From CAZAPG01 sp964486935 (GTDB taxonomy: Bacteria; Chloroflexota; Anaerolineae; 4572-78; J111): a stretch of DNA of 62,310 nucleotides. The position numbers were made by a program, and so were the translations under genes. How positions within the stretch are numbered: position 1 is the stretch's first letter; each line of letters opens with the position of its first letter. The stretch covers positions 1-62,310 of the forward strand of contig CAZAPG010000043.1 in assembly GCA_964486935.1 (NCBI GenBank), in the 5' to 3' direction. Positions 39,129-48,006 of this stretch are shown one piece after another. Below the pieces are notes generated by a model. That model did not search any database, was not told the DNA's origin, and was given only the letters and a program-made list of their open reading frames with translations.

Positions 39129-40985
39129 TTAAGCCAGAGTAGTGGTTGCCAGCTCTTCCAGGGCGCGGTTCCGGCCCAAAACGGCGCTGCCAGAACTGTG
39201 CGCCAATTTTTCCAGCACATATTGACCCAGCAATTCGGGCATACTGTAGCGCCCCAGCGTGTCGCGCCGCAGCAGCGATTTGCCGAACAGGGTTAGCAGC
39301 AGTTGCAGCGAAGCCCCGGTTGCGTGAATAGCTGCCTCTCGCTGAAATTTGCCTTTGAAAATAGCCAGCTTCTTGAGACCATCCTGCTCCGCCTCGGTCA
39401 GCAAATTCCACGACGACTCAAATACAGCCCGCAGGCTGCGGTGTCGCTCTGGAATCTGGCGCGAGGAGTCGGTTAAAAAATCCAGGTCGCGTTCAACTTC
39501 GGCGACAATTTCGGCGCAAGAGAGTAGCGGCGTCCAGGTAGCGGCTAACTCTAACCCCAGCGGCATGCCGTTGACCAGCCGGCACAGCCGGATAATATCG
39601 GGTTGATTGGCCGCGGTCAGCGCAAAATCGGCCCGCAGGCGTTGGGCGTGCTGCACAAATAATTTAATGGCGCTGTAAGCGTAAATAGATTGGGAGGCGG
39701 CCTCTGCGCCGGTTAACCCGCCCTCTGCCCCTTCATCGGGATAAGTTAGCCCCTCTACCGTTACCACCCACTCCTCTCGCAGTTTGAGCCACTCCCGCGA
39801 CGTTACCAGCAGTTTTACATGGGGCGCGCCGGCCAATATTTTGACCAGCAGATCCTCTGCGCCCGGAGGCGTCAGCAGTTGCTCAAAATTATCCAGAATC
39901 AGTAACATTTCCCGCCCGGCCAGATAGTCGATTAATTGCCGCTCCGGCTGGCCGGAGCCAGCCAACGGGCAACCCGCCACTTTGGCAATAGCCGGCGCCA
40001 GCAGTTTGGCAGACCTGACGCCTACCAGTGATACTACATAAACGCCATCTTTAAACAATGACAAATTTTCGGCGGCAGATTGTAAAGCCAGCCGGGTTTT
40101 ACCCATGCCGCCAGCCCCTACCAGGGTCAGCAGCCGGCATTCGGCGCGGTCAAGGTAGGCGGCAATCTGGGCCAGTTCCGCTTCCCGGCCTACAAATGGG
40201 GTAGACTGCGGGGGCAGGTTGTGGGGCGCAAATTGGCCTCTGGATTTGAGCCGCTGGTAAAGCGCCTGCGTTTCGGGCAGCGGCTCTACCCCCAATTCAT
40301 TGGCCAGAATACGGCGGCAGGTTTCAAACTGGGCCAGGGCGGCAGCCTGTTGCCCGCTGCGGGCCAGCAAGGTCATCAACTGGCGGTGCGCCTCTTCCTG
40401 CCACGGCTCCAGGGCCAGCAAACGGCAAACCACATTAATCCCGGCGGTATATTCGCCCTGCGCGGTATAGGCAGCGGCCAACTGATGCAGGGCCTGAATA
40501 GCCAGCCGCCGCAGGCGTTCTCGCTCGGCCAGCGCCCACTCTTCAAATGGCAGCGAGGTTTCCACCACAAACCCGGTTAAAAAATCTCCTCGATACAACT
40601 CCACGGCCCGGCGCAGGGTGTCCGGGTTGGGGGGCGTGGGGCCGGCCGCAGCCAGGGCCGCCTCAAATGCGGTTACATCCAACCGGTACGCCCCGCCACG
40701 ATTAAACGCAACCGTTTGTTCGGTAATAGTGACCAGCCCGCCCAGCAACTGCCGCAAGTTAGAGAGGGCCTTACGCAGGTTGGCTCTGGCTCTGCTCTCT
40801 GGCTTATCGCCCCAAAACAGGCCGGCCAGCGTTTCGCGGCCATGAGGGCGACCGGTCACAGCCAGATAAATTAGCAGCGCCTCAACCTTGGCCGAAACAA
40901 AGCCCTCTAGCGGCTGCCCATTCCGCCTGATTTCGACATGCCCCAACAAAGATAGTTCCACTACAGGAGTTGTCTGCTGTAACAT
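39129..40985 (-). CDS. BTAD/NB-ARC transcriptional regulator (AfsR/SARP-like)
   Basis: A 618-residue activator-like protein. Residues 1-95 form a winged-helix DNA-binding domain (LSLLGHVEIRRNGQP), 100-245 the BTAD helical domain, and 265-560 an NB-ARC ATPase with the P-loop GAGGMGKT at 290-297 and Walker B LLILDNFEQLL. Such proteins act as ATP-driven switches. The C-terminal TPR sensor found in full-length AfsR-like proteins is missing: the chain stops at LEELATTTLA just after the winged-helix linker. It is divergent from the lipoprotein operon, so it may control that operon; a 10-bp inverted repeat sits between them. Confidence 0.88.
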   Translation of the reverse strand: MLQQTTPVVELSLLGHVEIRRNGQPLEGFVSAKVEALLIYLAVTGRPHGRETLAGLFWGDKPESRARANLRKALSNLRQLLGGLVTITEQTVAFNRGGAYRLDVTAFEAALAAAGPTPPNPDTLRRAVELYRGDFLTGFVVETSLPFEEWALAERERLRRLAIQALHQLAAAYTAQGEYTAGINVVCRLLALEPWQEEAHRQLMTLLARSGQQAAALAQFETCRRILANELGVEPLPETQALYQRLKSRGQFAPHNLPPQSTPFVGREAELAQIAAYLDRAECRLLTLVGAGGMGKTRLALQSAAENLSLFKDGVYVVSLVGVRSAKLLAPAIAKVAGCPLAGSGQPERQLIDYLAGREMLLILDNFEQLLTPPGAEDLLVKILAGAPHVKLLVTSREWLKLREEWVVTVEGLTYPDEGAEGGLTGAEAASQSIYAYSAIKLFVQHAQRLRADFALTAANQPDIIRLCRLVNGMPLGLELAATWTPLLSCAEIVAEVERDLDFLTDSSRQIPERHRSLRAVFESSWNLLTEAEQDGLKKLAIFKGKFQREAAIHATGASLQLLLTLFGKSLLRRDTLGRYSMPELLGQYVLEKLAHSSGSAVLGRNRALEELATTTLA

Positions 40986-41081
40986 TTGGTCTCCAATGTC
41001 CGACTAAAAATCTATAGATACCGCTTAAAATATCACACTATGGTCTGGCCAGGCTCAATTGGCCTTCAATTACCATGAAAC

Positions 41082-41120
41082 TTTCAACCAACGATATCAT
41101 TGCCAAACAATTGGTTGAAA
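41082..41120. promoter_or_regulatory. 10-bp inverted repeat, possible regulator-binding site
   Basis: TTTCAACCAA (41082-41091) and TTGGTTGAAA (41111-41120) are perfect complements with 19 bases between. It lies in the roughly 220-bp gap between the divergent regulator gene and the small ORF, a natural place for an operator of the BTAD regulator. No other gene is evident in this gap. Confidence 0.55.
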
Positions 41121-41204
41121 CCTCAGCTATTTTTCGTTTTAATTCACGCTTTGGGAACGCTAGTGGGATATACTGGCGAGGAATTTTGTGACCGGGTCTG
41201 GTAA

Positions 41205-41291
41205 ATGAATGATCAAGAATCTTTAACTGCCATTTTTATTCCACCCCAATATCATACCTACCTGGTGCGCTGCTGGCAAGAGCGCAGTTGA
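41205..41291 (+). CDS. Small truncated ORF (28 residues)
   Basis: ATG at 41205 to TGA at 41289 encodes 28 residues with the core QYHTYLVRCWQERS. A similar start, HSYLLRLWQE..., is known to me from small proteins in Chloroflexota that continue for about 60 residues. Here a stop follows immediately. The frame overlaps the leader of the lipoprotein gene, so it could be a decayed gene or a leader peptide that couples translation. No ribosome site is obvious. Confidence 0.35.
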   Translation: MNDQESLTAIFIPPQYHTYLVRCWQERS

Positions 41292-41341
41292 ATATGACAG
41301 GTAACAAAAAAATTTTATTGAAGCCGGAAGGAGTCAAACAA

Positions 41342-43744
41342 GTGACGCGCAAAAAATTAAAATGGTTAGTCCTAATATCGTTAACCCTGGTTTGGGTTTT
41401 GACCGCCTGTGGCGGCCAGGAGGATAGCGCGGCATCGCCCGCCGCGGAAGAGTCGCCCCAGGTTCAGGCAGACAGCAAGCCTACCGCCGCGCCCACCCAG
41501 GCCGGGCAGGCCGCATCTGACGCGCCCCAGGCCGCCACAGAAGTTCAGGCGGCAACCACGGTTCAGCAAGCCGCGCAATTGATAGACCTGCGCAGCCTGC
41601 CCCTGCCCGACGACGCCCAGCCGATGGGCCAGGTTGAGGCAGGTTATTTAAACTACCAGGTTCCGGGCCAGGTTGCCACGGTGGTCGATTTTTACCGCTC
41701 GCTTCTGGCCGATGAGGGCTGGCAGGAAAACAGCGAGCAGGGCTACGCCGACGAGACCAATGCCGCGCTGTACTTTACCAAAGAGGGCTTCAACCTGAGC
41801 CTGTCGGCCAGCCAAACCGGCGAAGGCAACATTATGGTGACGCTGATAAACATGGGCAATATTGACCTGCGCGCCCTGCCCCAAATGGCCAACGCCGAAA
41901 CCGGCTTTTACGCCCCCAACACCCTCATCTACTTTAGCCCCACCGATGTACCCGCCGTGGCCGATTTTACCCGCACCGAACTGGCCGCCCAGGGCTGGCT
42001 GGAATATACCCGGCCCGGCACGGCCTCGGCCAGCAATGCCGACCAGCAAATTCTCGCCTTTATTCAAAACGGCCTGGAATTGACAGCCTTCATCAGCGTT
42101 GCCCCGGCCCAGGACAACAAAACCTCGGTGCAGTACAGCCTGCTCATGCTGCCGCTGGATTTGCCGGTTGACCCCCAGGCTGCCAGCCTTGAGTTTGACA
42201 AAACAGAACCATACCTGAGCTACCGCACCCCCACCGCGCTGGAATCGCTGGTTGAGGTATACCGCGAGCAAATGGCCGGCCTGGGCTGGAACGAACTGCC
42301 CGAAAGCGGAACCGTTAGCCCGCAAGAGGCCGCCCTTGTTTTTGCCAGCGACGAGCAGCAGTTAGCCTTGATCCTCAATTTAAGCGTGTCCGACGGGCAG
42401 ACCGTCGCCACCCTGCAACCCTTTGCCGCCGATACGCCGCTCGCTTCAACCGAAGCAGCGCCCGAAACCGATGTTCAAATTTCCGGCGACATGCCCAACG
42501 TGCCGCTGCCCGACGACGCCCAAAGCGTTAATTACGACCCCGACCTTGCCGAAATTACCTTCACCAGCGCCTCGGATGTGGCCGCGCTGGTTGAATTTTA
42601 TCGCCAGGCGCTCTCGGTCCAGGGCTGGCAGGCCGATGAAGATTTTGCCGTAGTGTCCGACACCTTCGCCTCTATCGACTTTAGCCAGGGCGACGACACC
42701 CTGACCCTGACCCTGTTTGACCTGAGCGGCAGCACCGAAGCCTCGCTGGATTTGAGCGGAGCCGCCTCGCTGGCCGGCAGCGCCGCGCCCGCCGACACCG
42801 GCAGTATGAGTCCCCCGGCCGACGCGCCGACCTACACCATTAACGACTGGCCCGTTCCGCCCGAAGCCTTCAATGTCAACCTGTCGGGCGATACCCTGAG
42901 CTATAAAATTCCCAAAAGCCTGGCCGAAGTGGCCGAATTTTACCGCCCCACCTTTGAAATGATGGAGCTGGGCACCGACTGCCTTGACAAGGCCGCCGAA
43001 TACACCTCGATGTCGTGCGGGTTGAGCAACGGCGATTTCTCGCTCAACTTCTTTGCCTACGAGTCTGGCGACAACCAGACCGAAGTGGAAATTAATTTTG
43101 TCAACTACGCCTTTCCCTCCGACGAATCATCCTCCTCCGGCAGCGACTCTGGAGAATTGAGCGCGGTTGACCAGGACGGCCTGCCTCTGCCCAGCAACTA
43201 CACCAACTTTCTCTCAGAAGATAGCCAATTCAGCCGGCGCTTGACCTTCACCTCCCCATCCGACGCCCAAACCCTGCTTGAATTTTATCAGGCGGAACTG
43301 GCTAACCTTGGCTGGCAGCAGGCCGGAGATGTGGCAACGACCGGCGAAGTGTCAACCCTGGCCTTTGAAGGCAGCGACGGCAACCTGACCCTGACCATAA
43401 AGCCTGCCGGCAGCGAAACCGAAGTGACTCTGGTTAGCAAAAATCCCACTGCCGCCGCCGAAGCCGGTATTTTGCCCCCGGCCGGCCAGGCTCGCCTATA
43501 TCTGGTCAACTTTTCCAGCGACCCGCTGACCGTGCTGATTAACGACCAGACGATTAACCTGGAGGCCGAAGCTGGCATGGACTCGCCCGATACGGCCGGC
43601 AAGTTAGACCTGCGGCCCAACACCTACAAAATCACCATCAAGGCCGGCAGCAGCAGCGTTACCGATGAAATTACCCTTGGCCCGGATGAAACCTGGTCGC
43701 TGCTGCTGGATGCCAGCGGGGTCGCGCCGCTGCAAATGTATTAA
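41342..43744 (+). CDS. Lipoprotein with six FY..L..GW modules
   Basis: An 800-residue lipoprotein exported by Sec. GGAAGGAG at 41326-41333, eight bases before a GTG at 41342, gives a classical signal with the lipobox LTACGG (Cys23); the longer frame from TTG at 41288 is less likely. After a Q/A/P-rich linker come six modules (about residues 82-172, 174-272, 273-364, 382-469, 500-594, 612-699). Each has a LPLPDDA-like start, a strand, then VxFYRxxLxxxGW and more strands. A C-terminal domain (715-800) begins ARLYLVNFSSDPLTV. No catalytic motif is visible. A binding or envelope-structural role is inferred. Confidence 0.8.
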   Translation: MTRKKLKWLVLISLTLVWVLTACGGQEDSAASPAAEESPQVQADSKPTAAPTQAGQAASDAPQAATEVQAATTVQQAAQLIDLRSLPLPDDAQPMGQVEAGYLNYQVPGQVATVVDFYRSLLADEGWQENSEQGYADETNAALYFTKEGFNLSLSASQTGEGNIMVTLINMGNIDLRALPQMANAETGFYAPNTLIYFSPTDVPAVADFTRTELAAQGWLEYTRPGTASASNADQQILAFIQNGLELTAFISVAPAQDNKTSVQYSLLMLPLDLPVDPQAASLEFDKTEPYLSYRTPTALESLVEVYREQMAGLGWNELPESGTVSPQEAALVFASDEQQLALILNLSVSDGQTVATLQPFAADTPLASTEAAPETDVQISGDMPNVPLPDDAQSVNYDPDLAEITFTSASDVAALVEFYRQALSVQGWQADEDFAVVSDTFASIDFSQGDDTLTLTLFDLSGSTEASLDLSGAASLAGSAAPADTGSMSPPADAPTYTINDWPVPPEAFNVNLSGDTLSYKIPKSLAEVAEFYRPTFEMMELGTDCLDKAAEYTSMSCGLSNGDFSLNFFAYESGDNQTEVEINFVNYAFPSDESSSSGSDSGELSAVDQDGLPLPSNYTNFLSEDSQFSRRLTFTSPSDAQTLLEFYQAELANLGWQQAGDVATTGEVSTLAFEGSDGNLTLTIKPAGSETEVTLVSKNPTAAAEAGILPPAGQARLYLVNFSSDPLTVLINDQTINLEAEAGMDSPDTAGKLDLRPNTYKITIKAGSSSVTDEITLGPDETWSLLLDASGVAPLQMY

Positions 43745-43784
43745 TCAATAAATTAGTTTATAGTTAGAATGGAGGCAAACACTC

Positions 43785-44297
43785 ATGAAACGCAAATTAT
43801 CACTTATCATTATATCGCTCATTATTTTAAGCGCGCTGGCCTGCAACAGCATTTTACCCTTTGGCAGCAGCGCCGTAGCCATTAGCGACCTGCCCGTATA
43901 CCCCAACGCCGCCGAGTTAAAAGCCGGCGAAAGCGTTATTGGCGACACCCTGGCCCAAAATGCGGAGCAGGATGCGGCCATGCGCGAGGCGTTGGGCGCT
44001 TTGGGCAGCGGCAGCACCGAGCAGAGAGGCTTTCAACTACCCGGCGACGCCACCTGGGAACAAGTCAAAAGTTTTTATGAAAAAGAGTTAAGCGCCGCCG
44101 GCTGGTCGAGCGGGGTGGGCGGTTTTGCCAGCAATTTTGTGGATGTCAACGCGATGATGGAGGCAGCCAACCAGGGCAACGAGCTATTCCAGACCGCTAT
44201 CTGGTCAAAAGATAAACAAACCCTGACCGTGGTCATGATGACTGACCCCACCGACCAGGCCCAAAAGCAGTTAATTCTTTCGCTCTCAACGCAGTAA
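43785..44297 (+). CDS. Lipoprotein with one FY..L..GW module
   Basis: A 170-residue lipoprotein. The signal ends at LSALAC, with the lipid cysteine at about residue 20. The mature part starts ISDLPVYPNAAELKAGE and has the segment FQLPGDATWEQVKSFYEKELSAAGW (read as FQLPGDATWEQV then KSFYEKELSAAGW), the same module found six times in the preceding gene. GGAGG precedes the ATG at 43785. It follows the large lipoprotein by 40 bases and is probably co-transcribed. It may be the single-domain partner or ancestor of the large protein. Confidence 0.82.
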   Translation: MKRKLSLIIISLIILSALACNSILPFGSSAVAISDLPVYPNAAELKAGESVIGDTLAQNAEQDAAMREALGALGSGSTEQRGFQLPGDATWEQVKSFYEKELSAAGWSSGVGGFASNFVDVNAMMEAANQGNELFQTAIWSKDKQTLTVVMMTDPTDQAQKQLILSLSTQ

Positions 44298-44317
44298 ATT
44301 GATTGAATGAAGAAAAT

Positions 44318-44357
44318 GGAACACGCAGTATGCAAGGCATGGCGTATTGCGTGTTCC
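44318..44357. repeat. Hairpin between lipoprotein and zinc-ribbon genes
   Basis: GGAACACGCA (44318-44327) pairs perfectly with TGCGTGTTCC (44348-44357) around a 20-base loop that itself has a small ATGC/GCAT stem. It follows the lipoprotein stop by about 20 bases. No T-run follows on the plus strand, so partial attenuation or mRNA protection is more likely than full termination. Confidence 0.55.
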
Positions 44358-44376
44358 GCTTAGGAAGGGGGAACCT

Positions 44377-44583
44377 ATGAACAGCCAGAATTGCCCCAAA
44401 TGTGGCGGCGAGATGGACCAGGGCGCCGTTTCCACGTCGGAGGGCGTCAGATATATTTCAAACCGTCAGAGCGGGCTGCTCAAGGCGGTTACGCCCGCGC
44501 GCCGGGCGCAGGTTTGCCTGTCGTGCGGATACATTGAATTGTATCTGGATGCGGATGAGTTAAGAAAGCGGATTCAGAAATGA
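44377..44583 (+). CDS. Small zinc-ribbon protein
   Basis: A 68-residue protein with two CxxC pairs, CPKCGG near the start and CLSCGY near residue 46, so it should bind one zinc ion. The ATG at 44377 is preceded by AGGAAGGGG. Proteins of this shape are common next to membrane proteins and often have no known function. Its TGA overlaps the next ATG by four bases, so the two are coupled. Confidence 0.8.
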   Translation: MNSQNCPKCGGEMDQGAVSTSEGVRYISNRQSGLLKAVTPARRAQVCLSCGYIELYLDADELRKRIQK

Positions 44584-45137
44584 CCTCACCCGGACCGGCC
44601 TCGCCGGTAGACGCCGCACTCCAACCGCGCCCCACCCAGGCAGCCTTTGAGCCTGGTTCTAAAAAAGATTTGATGAGCGGCCTTGGCGTGGGCCTGATTT
44701 GCCTGCTGGGGTTTGGGTTGGGGTTAGGCTGGTGGCTGAATGTCACCATAGCCGCCACACTTGACAGCGTTGATGTACGCGCCTCCTCGCTGGAGCAGTG
44801 GCTGCCCTTCATCTTTCCCATTTTTTTGCCTATTGCCGGTTATTTTTGGTGGGACTCCTGGCGGCGCTGGCGCGATACCCGCGCCTTTGAACGAGGCAAG
44901 CAAACCACCAGCGGAACTATCACCCATTTGTGGATTGACCCGCCCCGGCCTCCAGGCAAAAAATATTATGTTGGGTTTCAGTATGGCCAGGGAAACGCCG
45001 TTTATCAACAAGTTCACAGCCGCACTTTCAGCCGTTTGACCCTGGGGCAGGAAGTGATAGTTGAATACGTACCGGGCCGGCCCCGGCTATCGCGGCTGAA
45101 TTTGCGCAAACAGAAACGCCCTGCGTCCACGAGGTGA
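44580..45137 (+). CDS. Two-helix membrane protein (DUF3592-like)
   Basis: A 185-residue inner-membrane protein with a proline-rich N-terminus, helices at about 33-57 and 72-90, then a cytoplasmic or external domain ending VIVEYVPGRPRLSRLN. The strand pattern GTITHLWIDPPRPPGKKYYVGFQY resembles DUF3592 proteins. No catalytic residues are seen. It is coupled to the zinc-ribbon gene and ends 11 bases before the convergent M24 gene. Confidence 0.7.
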   Translation: MTSPGPASPVDAALQPRPTQAAFEPGSKKDLMSGLGVGLICLLGFGLGLGWWLNVTIAATLDSVDVRASSLEQWLPFIFPIFLPIAGYFWWDSWRRWRDTRAFERGKQTTSGTITHLWIDPPRPPGKKYYVGFQYGQGNAVYQQVHSRTFSRLTLGQEVIVEYVPGRPRLSRLNLRKQKRPASTR

Positions 45138-45174
45138 CACCCAGGCAACTACACAATCATCATTTCCTGGGTGT
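45137..45174. terminator. Possible bidirectional terminator between convergent genes
   Basis: ACACCCAGG (45137-45145) pairs with CCTGGGTGT (45166-45174) around a 20-base loop. The hairpin includes the last coding base of the plus-strand gene and the last codons of the M24 gene. The U-tracts are poor, so the assignment is tentative. Confidence 0.4.
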
Positions 45175-46258
45175 ATTTGGTTAATGTCTCCGCGCCGGAC
45201 TCCGTGACCAACACGTTATCTTCAATGTGAACCGGCAGGTCTTTGTAACCGCCGGTGATGAAGCAGCCGGGGTCCACGGTAAAAACCATGCCCGGCTCCA
45301 GCGGCAGGGGATTGCCCTCTTCAACCAGCGGCGCTTCGTGAGCCGGCCCCAGCCCGACGCCGTGGCCCACTTTCCAGACCTGCTGATAGCCGTGTTTGGC
45401 CATATAGCCGGCGCACACCCGATGGACTTCCTCGGCGGGCACACCCGGTTTGATGATTTCCAGAGTGGCCTGAAACGCCTCAACCGTCACCCGGTACATT
45501 CTTTCCACCTCGGGGCCGGGCTGGCCGATGAAGACCATCCGGGCAGTGTCGGCGTTGTAGCCGTGATAGTTGCCGGCAATATCAACATCAATCACGTCCC
45601 CCGCCTGAAATTCGCGGCTTGACCAGTCTCTGAAATGGCCGCCCACCTCCATTTTGCCGGAGCCGGCGGCCAGCATGGCCCGGCCAATTTCCAGCGCCGC
45701 TTCAAACTCCGGGCGTCCGGCCCGAATCGACTCGCGGGCCTGGGCAAAACCGGCCCCGCTGATTTGATTGGCCCGGCGCAAATTCTCAATTTCCAGGGCA
45801 TCCTTCACCATTCTCAACCGCCCCAGCACCGCCCCGGCGCTGGTTACATGGGCGCCGGGCGCGGCCTGTCTGATCAGTTCGCTGTCGCCAAACCACATGT
45901 TGTCCTGAACCCCCAGCCGGCCTCCGGCCAGCCCCATCTCTTTGAGCGCATCGCCCAGCACGCCGGCCGGATTCTGGCCGTCCATGTAGGTGCGCACATT
46001 CTCCACCCACGACCCGCCCTTGGCCCGGTAAATGGAATAGTGCATATCGCTGATGACCAGCGCCGGCTCACCATCCGCGGGCAGTAAAAAAGCCGACAGC
46101 CAGACCGGCCAGCCCCCTTCGTAGGCGGTGTAGCCGGTAAAGTAAATCATATCCGGCCCGGCCACCACATAAAGGCCGTCAAGATTTTGGGCCTTCATCA
46201 AGGCGCGGGCGCGATTAATCCTGGCTGCGTAATCATAATTTGGTTTGTTATCAGTCAT
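45149..46258 (-). CDS. M24 family metallopeptidase (Xaa-Pro dipeptidase-like)
   Basis: A 369-residue pita-bread fold peptidase or creatinase relative. The metal ligands are visible: two Asp in GDVIDVDIAGNYHGYNADTAR, His in GHGVGLGPAHE, and Glu in VFTVDPGCFITGG... and LPVHIEDNVLV. AAGGA precedes the ATG at 46258. It follows the hyuB gene in the same orientation. Dipeptides ending in proline are the classical substrate, but creatine and other imido compounds are used by relatives. Next to hydantoin-type genes an amide-like substrate is plausible. Confidence 0.88.
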   Translation of the reverse strand: MTDNKPNYDYAARINRARALMKAQNLDGLYVVAGPDMIYFTGYTAYEGGWPVWLSAFLLPADGEPALVISDMHYSIYRAKGGSWVENVRTYMDGQNPAGVLGDALKEMGLAGGRLGVQDNMWFGDSELIRQAAPGAHVTSAGAVLGRLRMVKDALEIENLRRANQISGAGFAQARESIRAGRPEFEAALEIGRAMLAAGSGKMEVGGHFRDWSSREFQAGDVIDVDIAGNYHGYNADTARMVFIGQPGPEVERMYRVTVEAFQATLEIIKPGVPAEEVHRVCAGYMAKHGYQQVWKVGHGVGLGPAHEAPLVEEGNPLPLEPGMVFTVDPGCFITGGYKDLPVHIEDNVLVTESGAETLTKYTQEMMIV

Positions 46259-46284
46259 TTTTGGAATCCTTGATTGTTATTGGT

Positions 46285-48006
46285 TCACTGGCCGCCCAGG
46301 CTGCTTGTCGTCCCATCATCTATCTCCAGAGCAGGACTATCTTTGAAGCTAACCCCATAATCCTCTTCCGCCGAGCGGCGGCTGATGTAGCCATCGAGCA
46401 GGTCTTGCCGGACGCGCTCCGGTGGCCGTTCACGGGGCGGGCCGTAACCGCCGCCGCCCCCCGTCTGCACCCGGAAAACAGTGCCGGCTTTTAGCGGCAG
46501 GTGATTGACTTTCAGCAGCCGTCTCTCATCCGCTTTGCCGGGGTTGATGATGACCTGCGGTACCGCCCCATCCTGCCCGCCGAATAATCCCCACGACGGG
46601 GTGTGGGTCCGGTCAAACCAGAGGCTCACATCGACATGGTCGGCCAGCACTTCATACTCGCGCACAATATTCAGGCCGCCGCGTTGGCGGCCCGGCCCGC
46701 CGCTGTCAACGCCCAGCCCGTAGCGGCGAATCAGCAGCGGGCATTTGTTCTCCATACTTTCCACCGGAAAGTTACGAAAATCACCGGCCGCGGAGTGAAT
46801 CAGCGCGCTTTCGCCATCGGCGTGGGCGTTGGCCCCCCAGCCGCCGGCGGTTGACTCGCCCCAGGCGGCCACGATGCGCCCGTCCGGCCGGCGCTGCACC
46901 ATAATCACATTCCAGGCGTCGCCTGGCAGGCCGGCGGTCACCCGTTCCGGCAGCACCGGCGCCAGCGCCTTGATGATTAAATCGACCAGCAGCATGGTGT
47001 GAGTGCCGTACTGCAAGCAGGCCGCCGGCTCCTGCGCGGCAAAGATTGAACCCGGCTCCACCTCCACCGCGAGCGGCCTGAAACTGCCGCCGGTAACGCC
47101 GGCATCGGGCCGGATGAGAAATTTGTAGGCCAGCCGCACCGCCGATACCGTTTGGGCGTGGCCGCAGTTGGTGCAGGCGTGGCGCTGCGGGCTGGAGCCG
47201 TGCGTATCGACCACCATCTCAGAGCCTCGCACGGTTACTTTGACCTTAACCGGTACCAGCTCGTCCGACTGAAAATCGTTATCCTGATAGCCTTCGGCCT
47301 CGTAGACGCCGTTGGGGATTTGGGCGATGGCCTCCCGCTCCAGCGCCTCGGTGGTGGCGAAGACGGCCTGCATACTGCGGCGGATGGTATCTAGGCCGAA
47401 GCGGTCGAGAAGCTGGTGGTAGCGCCGCTCGCCGATGCGGCAGGCGGCAATCTGGGCGTGCATGTCGCCCTTGAGCGGCAGCGGGAGGCGGGTGTTGCGG
47501 GCCAGAATATCGACCACATCTGCCCGGATTTTGCCCCGGTCGGCCAGCTTGACCACGCCCAGCCGCAGCCCTTCCTGGTAAATCTCGGTGCTGTCAACGG
47601 TGTAGGCCGCATCTTTTCCGCCCAAATCGCGCCAGTGAGCGCGGGTTATGGCAAAGCCCACGACCTCAGCCCGGTACACCACGGGCGATAGGATGTCCAC
47701 GTCATTCAGGTGCGAGCCGGTCAGGTAGGGGTCATTGAGGATGTAGACATCGCCCGCGTGAAAGTTGTCCAGCCCGACGTGGTCAATCACAATTTGCACC
47801 ACCTCGCTGAGCGCGCCCAGAAAAAAGGGCAGTCCCGGCGCCTGGGCCAGCAGTTGCGCCTGCTCGTCAAACAGGGCCACGCTGCAATCTTTCATCTCGT
47901 AGATGACCGGCGAAAAGGCGCTGCGCCAGAGGGTGGTGCGCATATCCTCCGCCGCGGCCAGAAAGGCGTTGCGGATAATTTCGGTGGTGACGGGGTCGTG
48001 GGTCAT
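46285..48006 (-). CDS. hyuB: Hydantoinase B/oxoprolinase family protein (copy 1)
   Basis: A 573-residue HyuB-type subunit of ATP-dependent hydantoinases or 5-oxoprolinases. Hallmarks are TEIIRNAFLAAAEDMRTTLW, MKDCSVALFD, NDPYLTGSHLNDVDI and GGNNxx-like glycine-rich text near GGGGGYGPPRERPP. HyuB normally works with HyuA, which holds the ATP site; none is encoded in this window. The ATG at 48006 overlaps the racemase TGA by one base. A second, closely similar copy lies at 51751-53496. Confidence 0.92.
   Translation of the reverse strand: MTHDPVTTEIIRNAFLAAAEDMRTTLWRSAFSPVIYEMKDCSVALFDEQAQLLAQAPGLPFFLGALSEVVQIVIDHVGLDNFHAGDVYILNDPYLTGSHLNDVDILSPVVYRAEVVGFAITRAHWRDLGGKDAAYTVDSTEIYQEGLRLGVVKLADRGKIRADVVDILARNTRLPLPLKGDMHAQIAACRIGERRYHQLLDRFGLDTIRRSMQAVFATTEALEREAIAQIPNGVYEAEGYQDNDFQSDELVPVKVKVTVRGSEMVVDTHGSSPQRHACTNCGHAQTVSAVRLAYKFLIRPDAGVTGGSFRPLAVEVEPGSIFAAQEPAACLQYGTHTMLLVDLIIKALAPVLPERVTAGLPGDAWNVIMVQRRPDGRIVAAWGESTAGGWGANAHADGESALIHSAAGDFRNFPVESMENKCPLLIRRYGLGVDSGGPGRQRGGLNIVREYEVLADHVDVSLWFDRTHTPSWGLFGGQDGAVPQVIINPGKADERRLLKVNHLPLKAGTVFRVQTGGGGGYGPPRERPPERVRQDLLDGYISRRSAEEDYGVSFKDSPALEIDDGTTSSLGGQ

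Noticed and set aside
39085..39411. Continuation of the BTAD regulator in another frame
   Set aside because: The alternative frame reads as low-complexity Gly/Ala/Arg text with no TPR pattern, so a recent frameshift is not supported.
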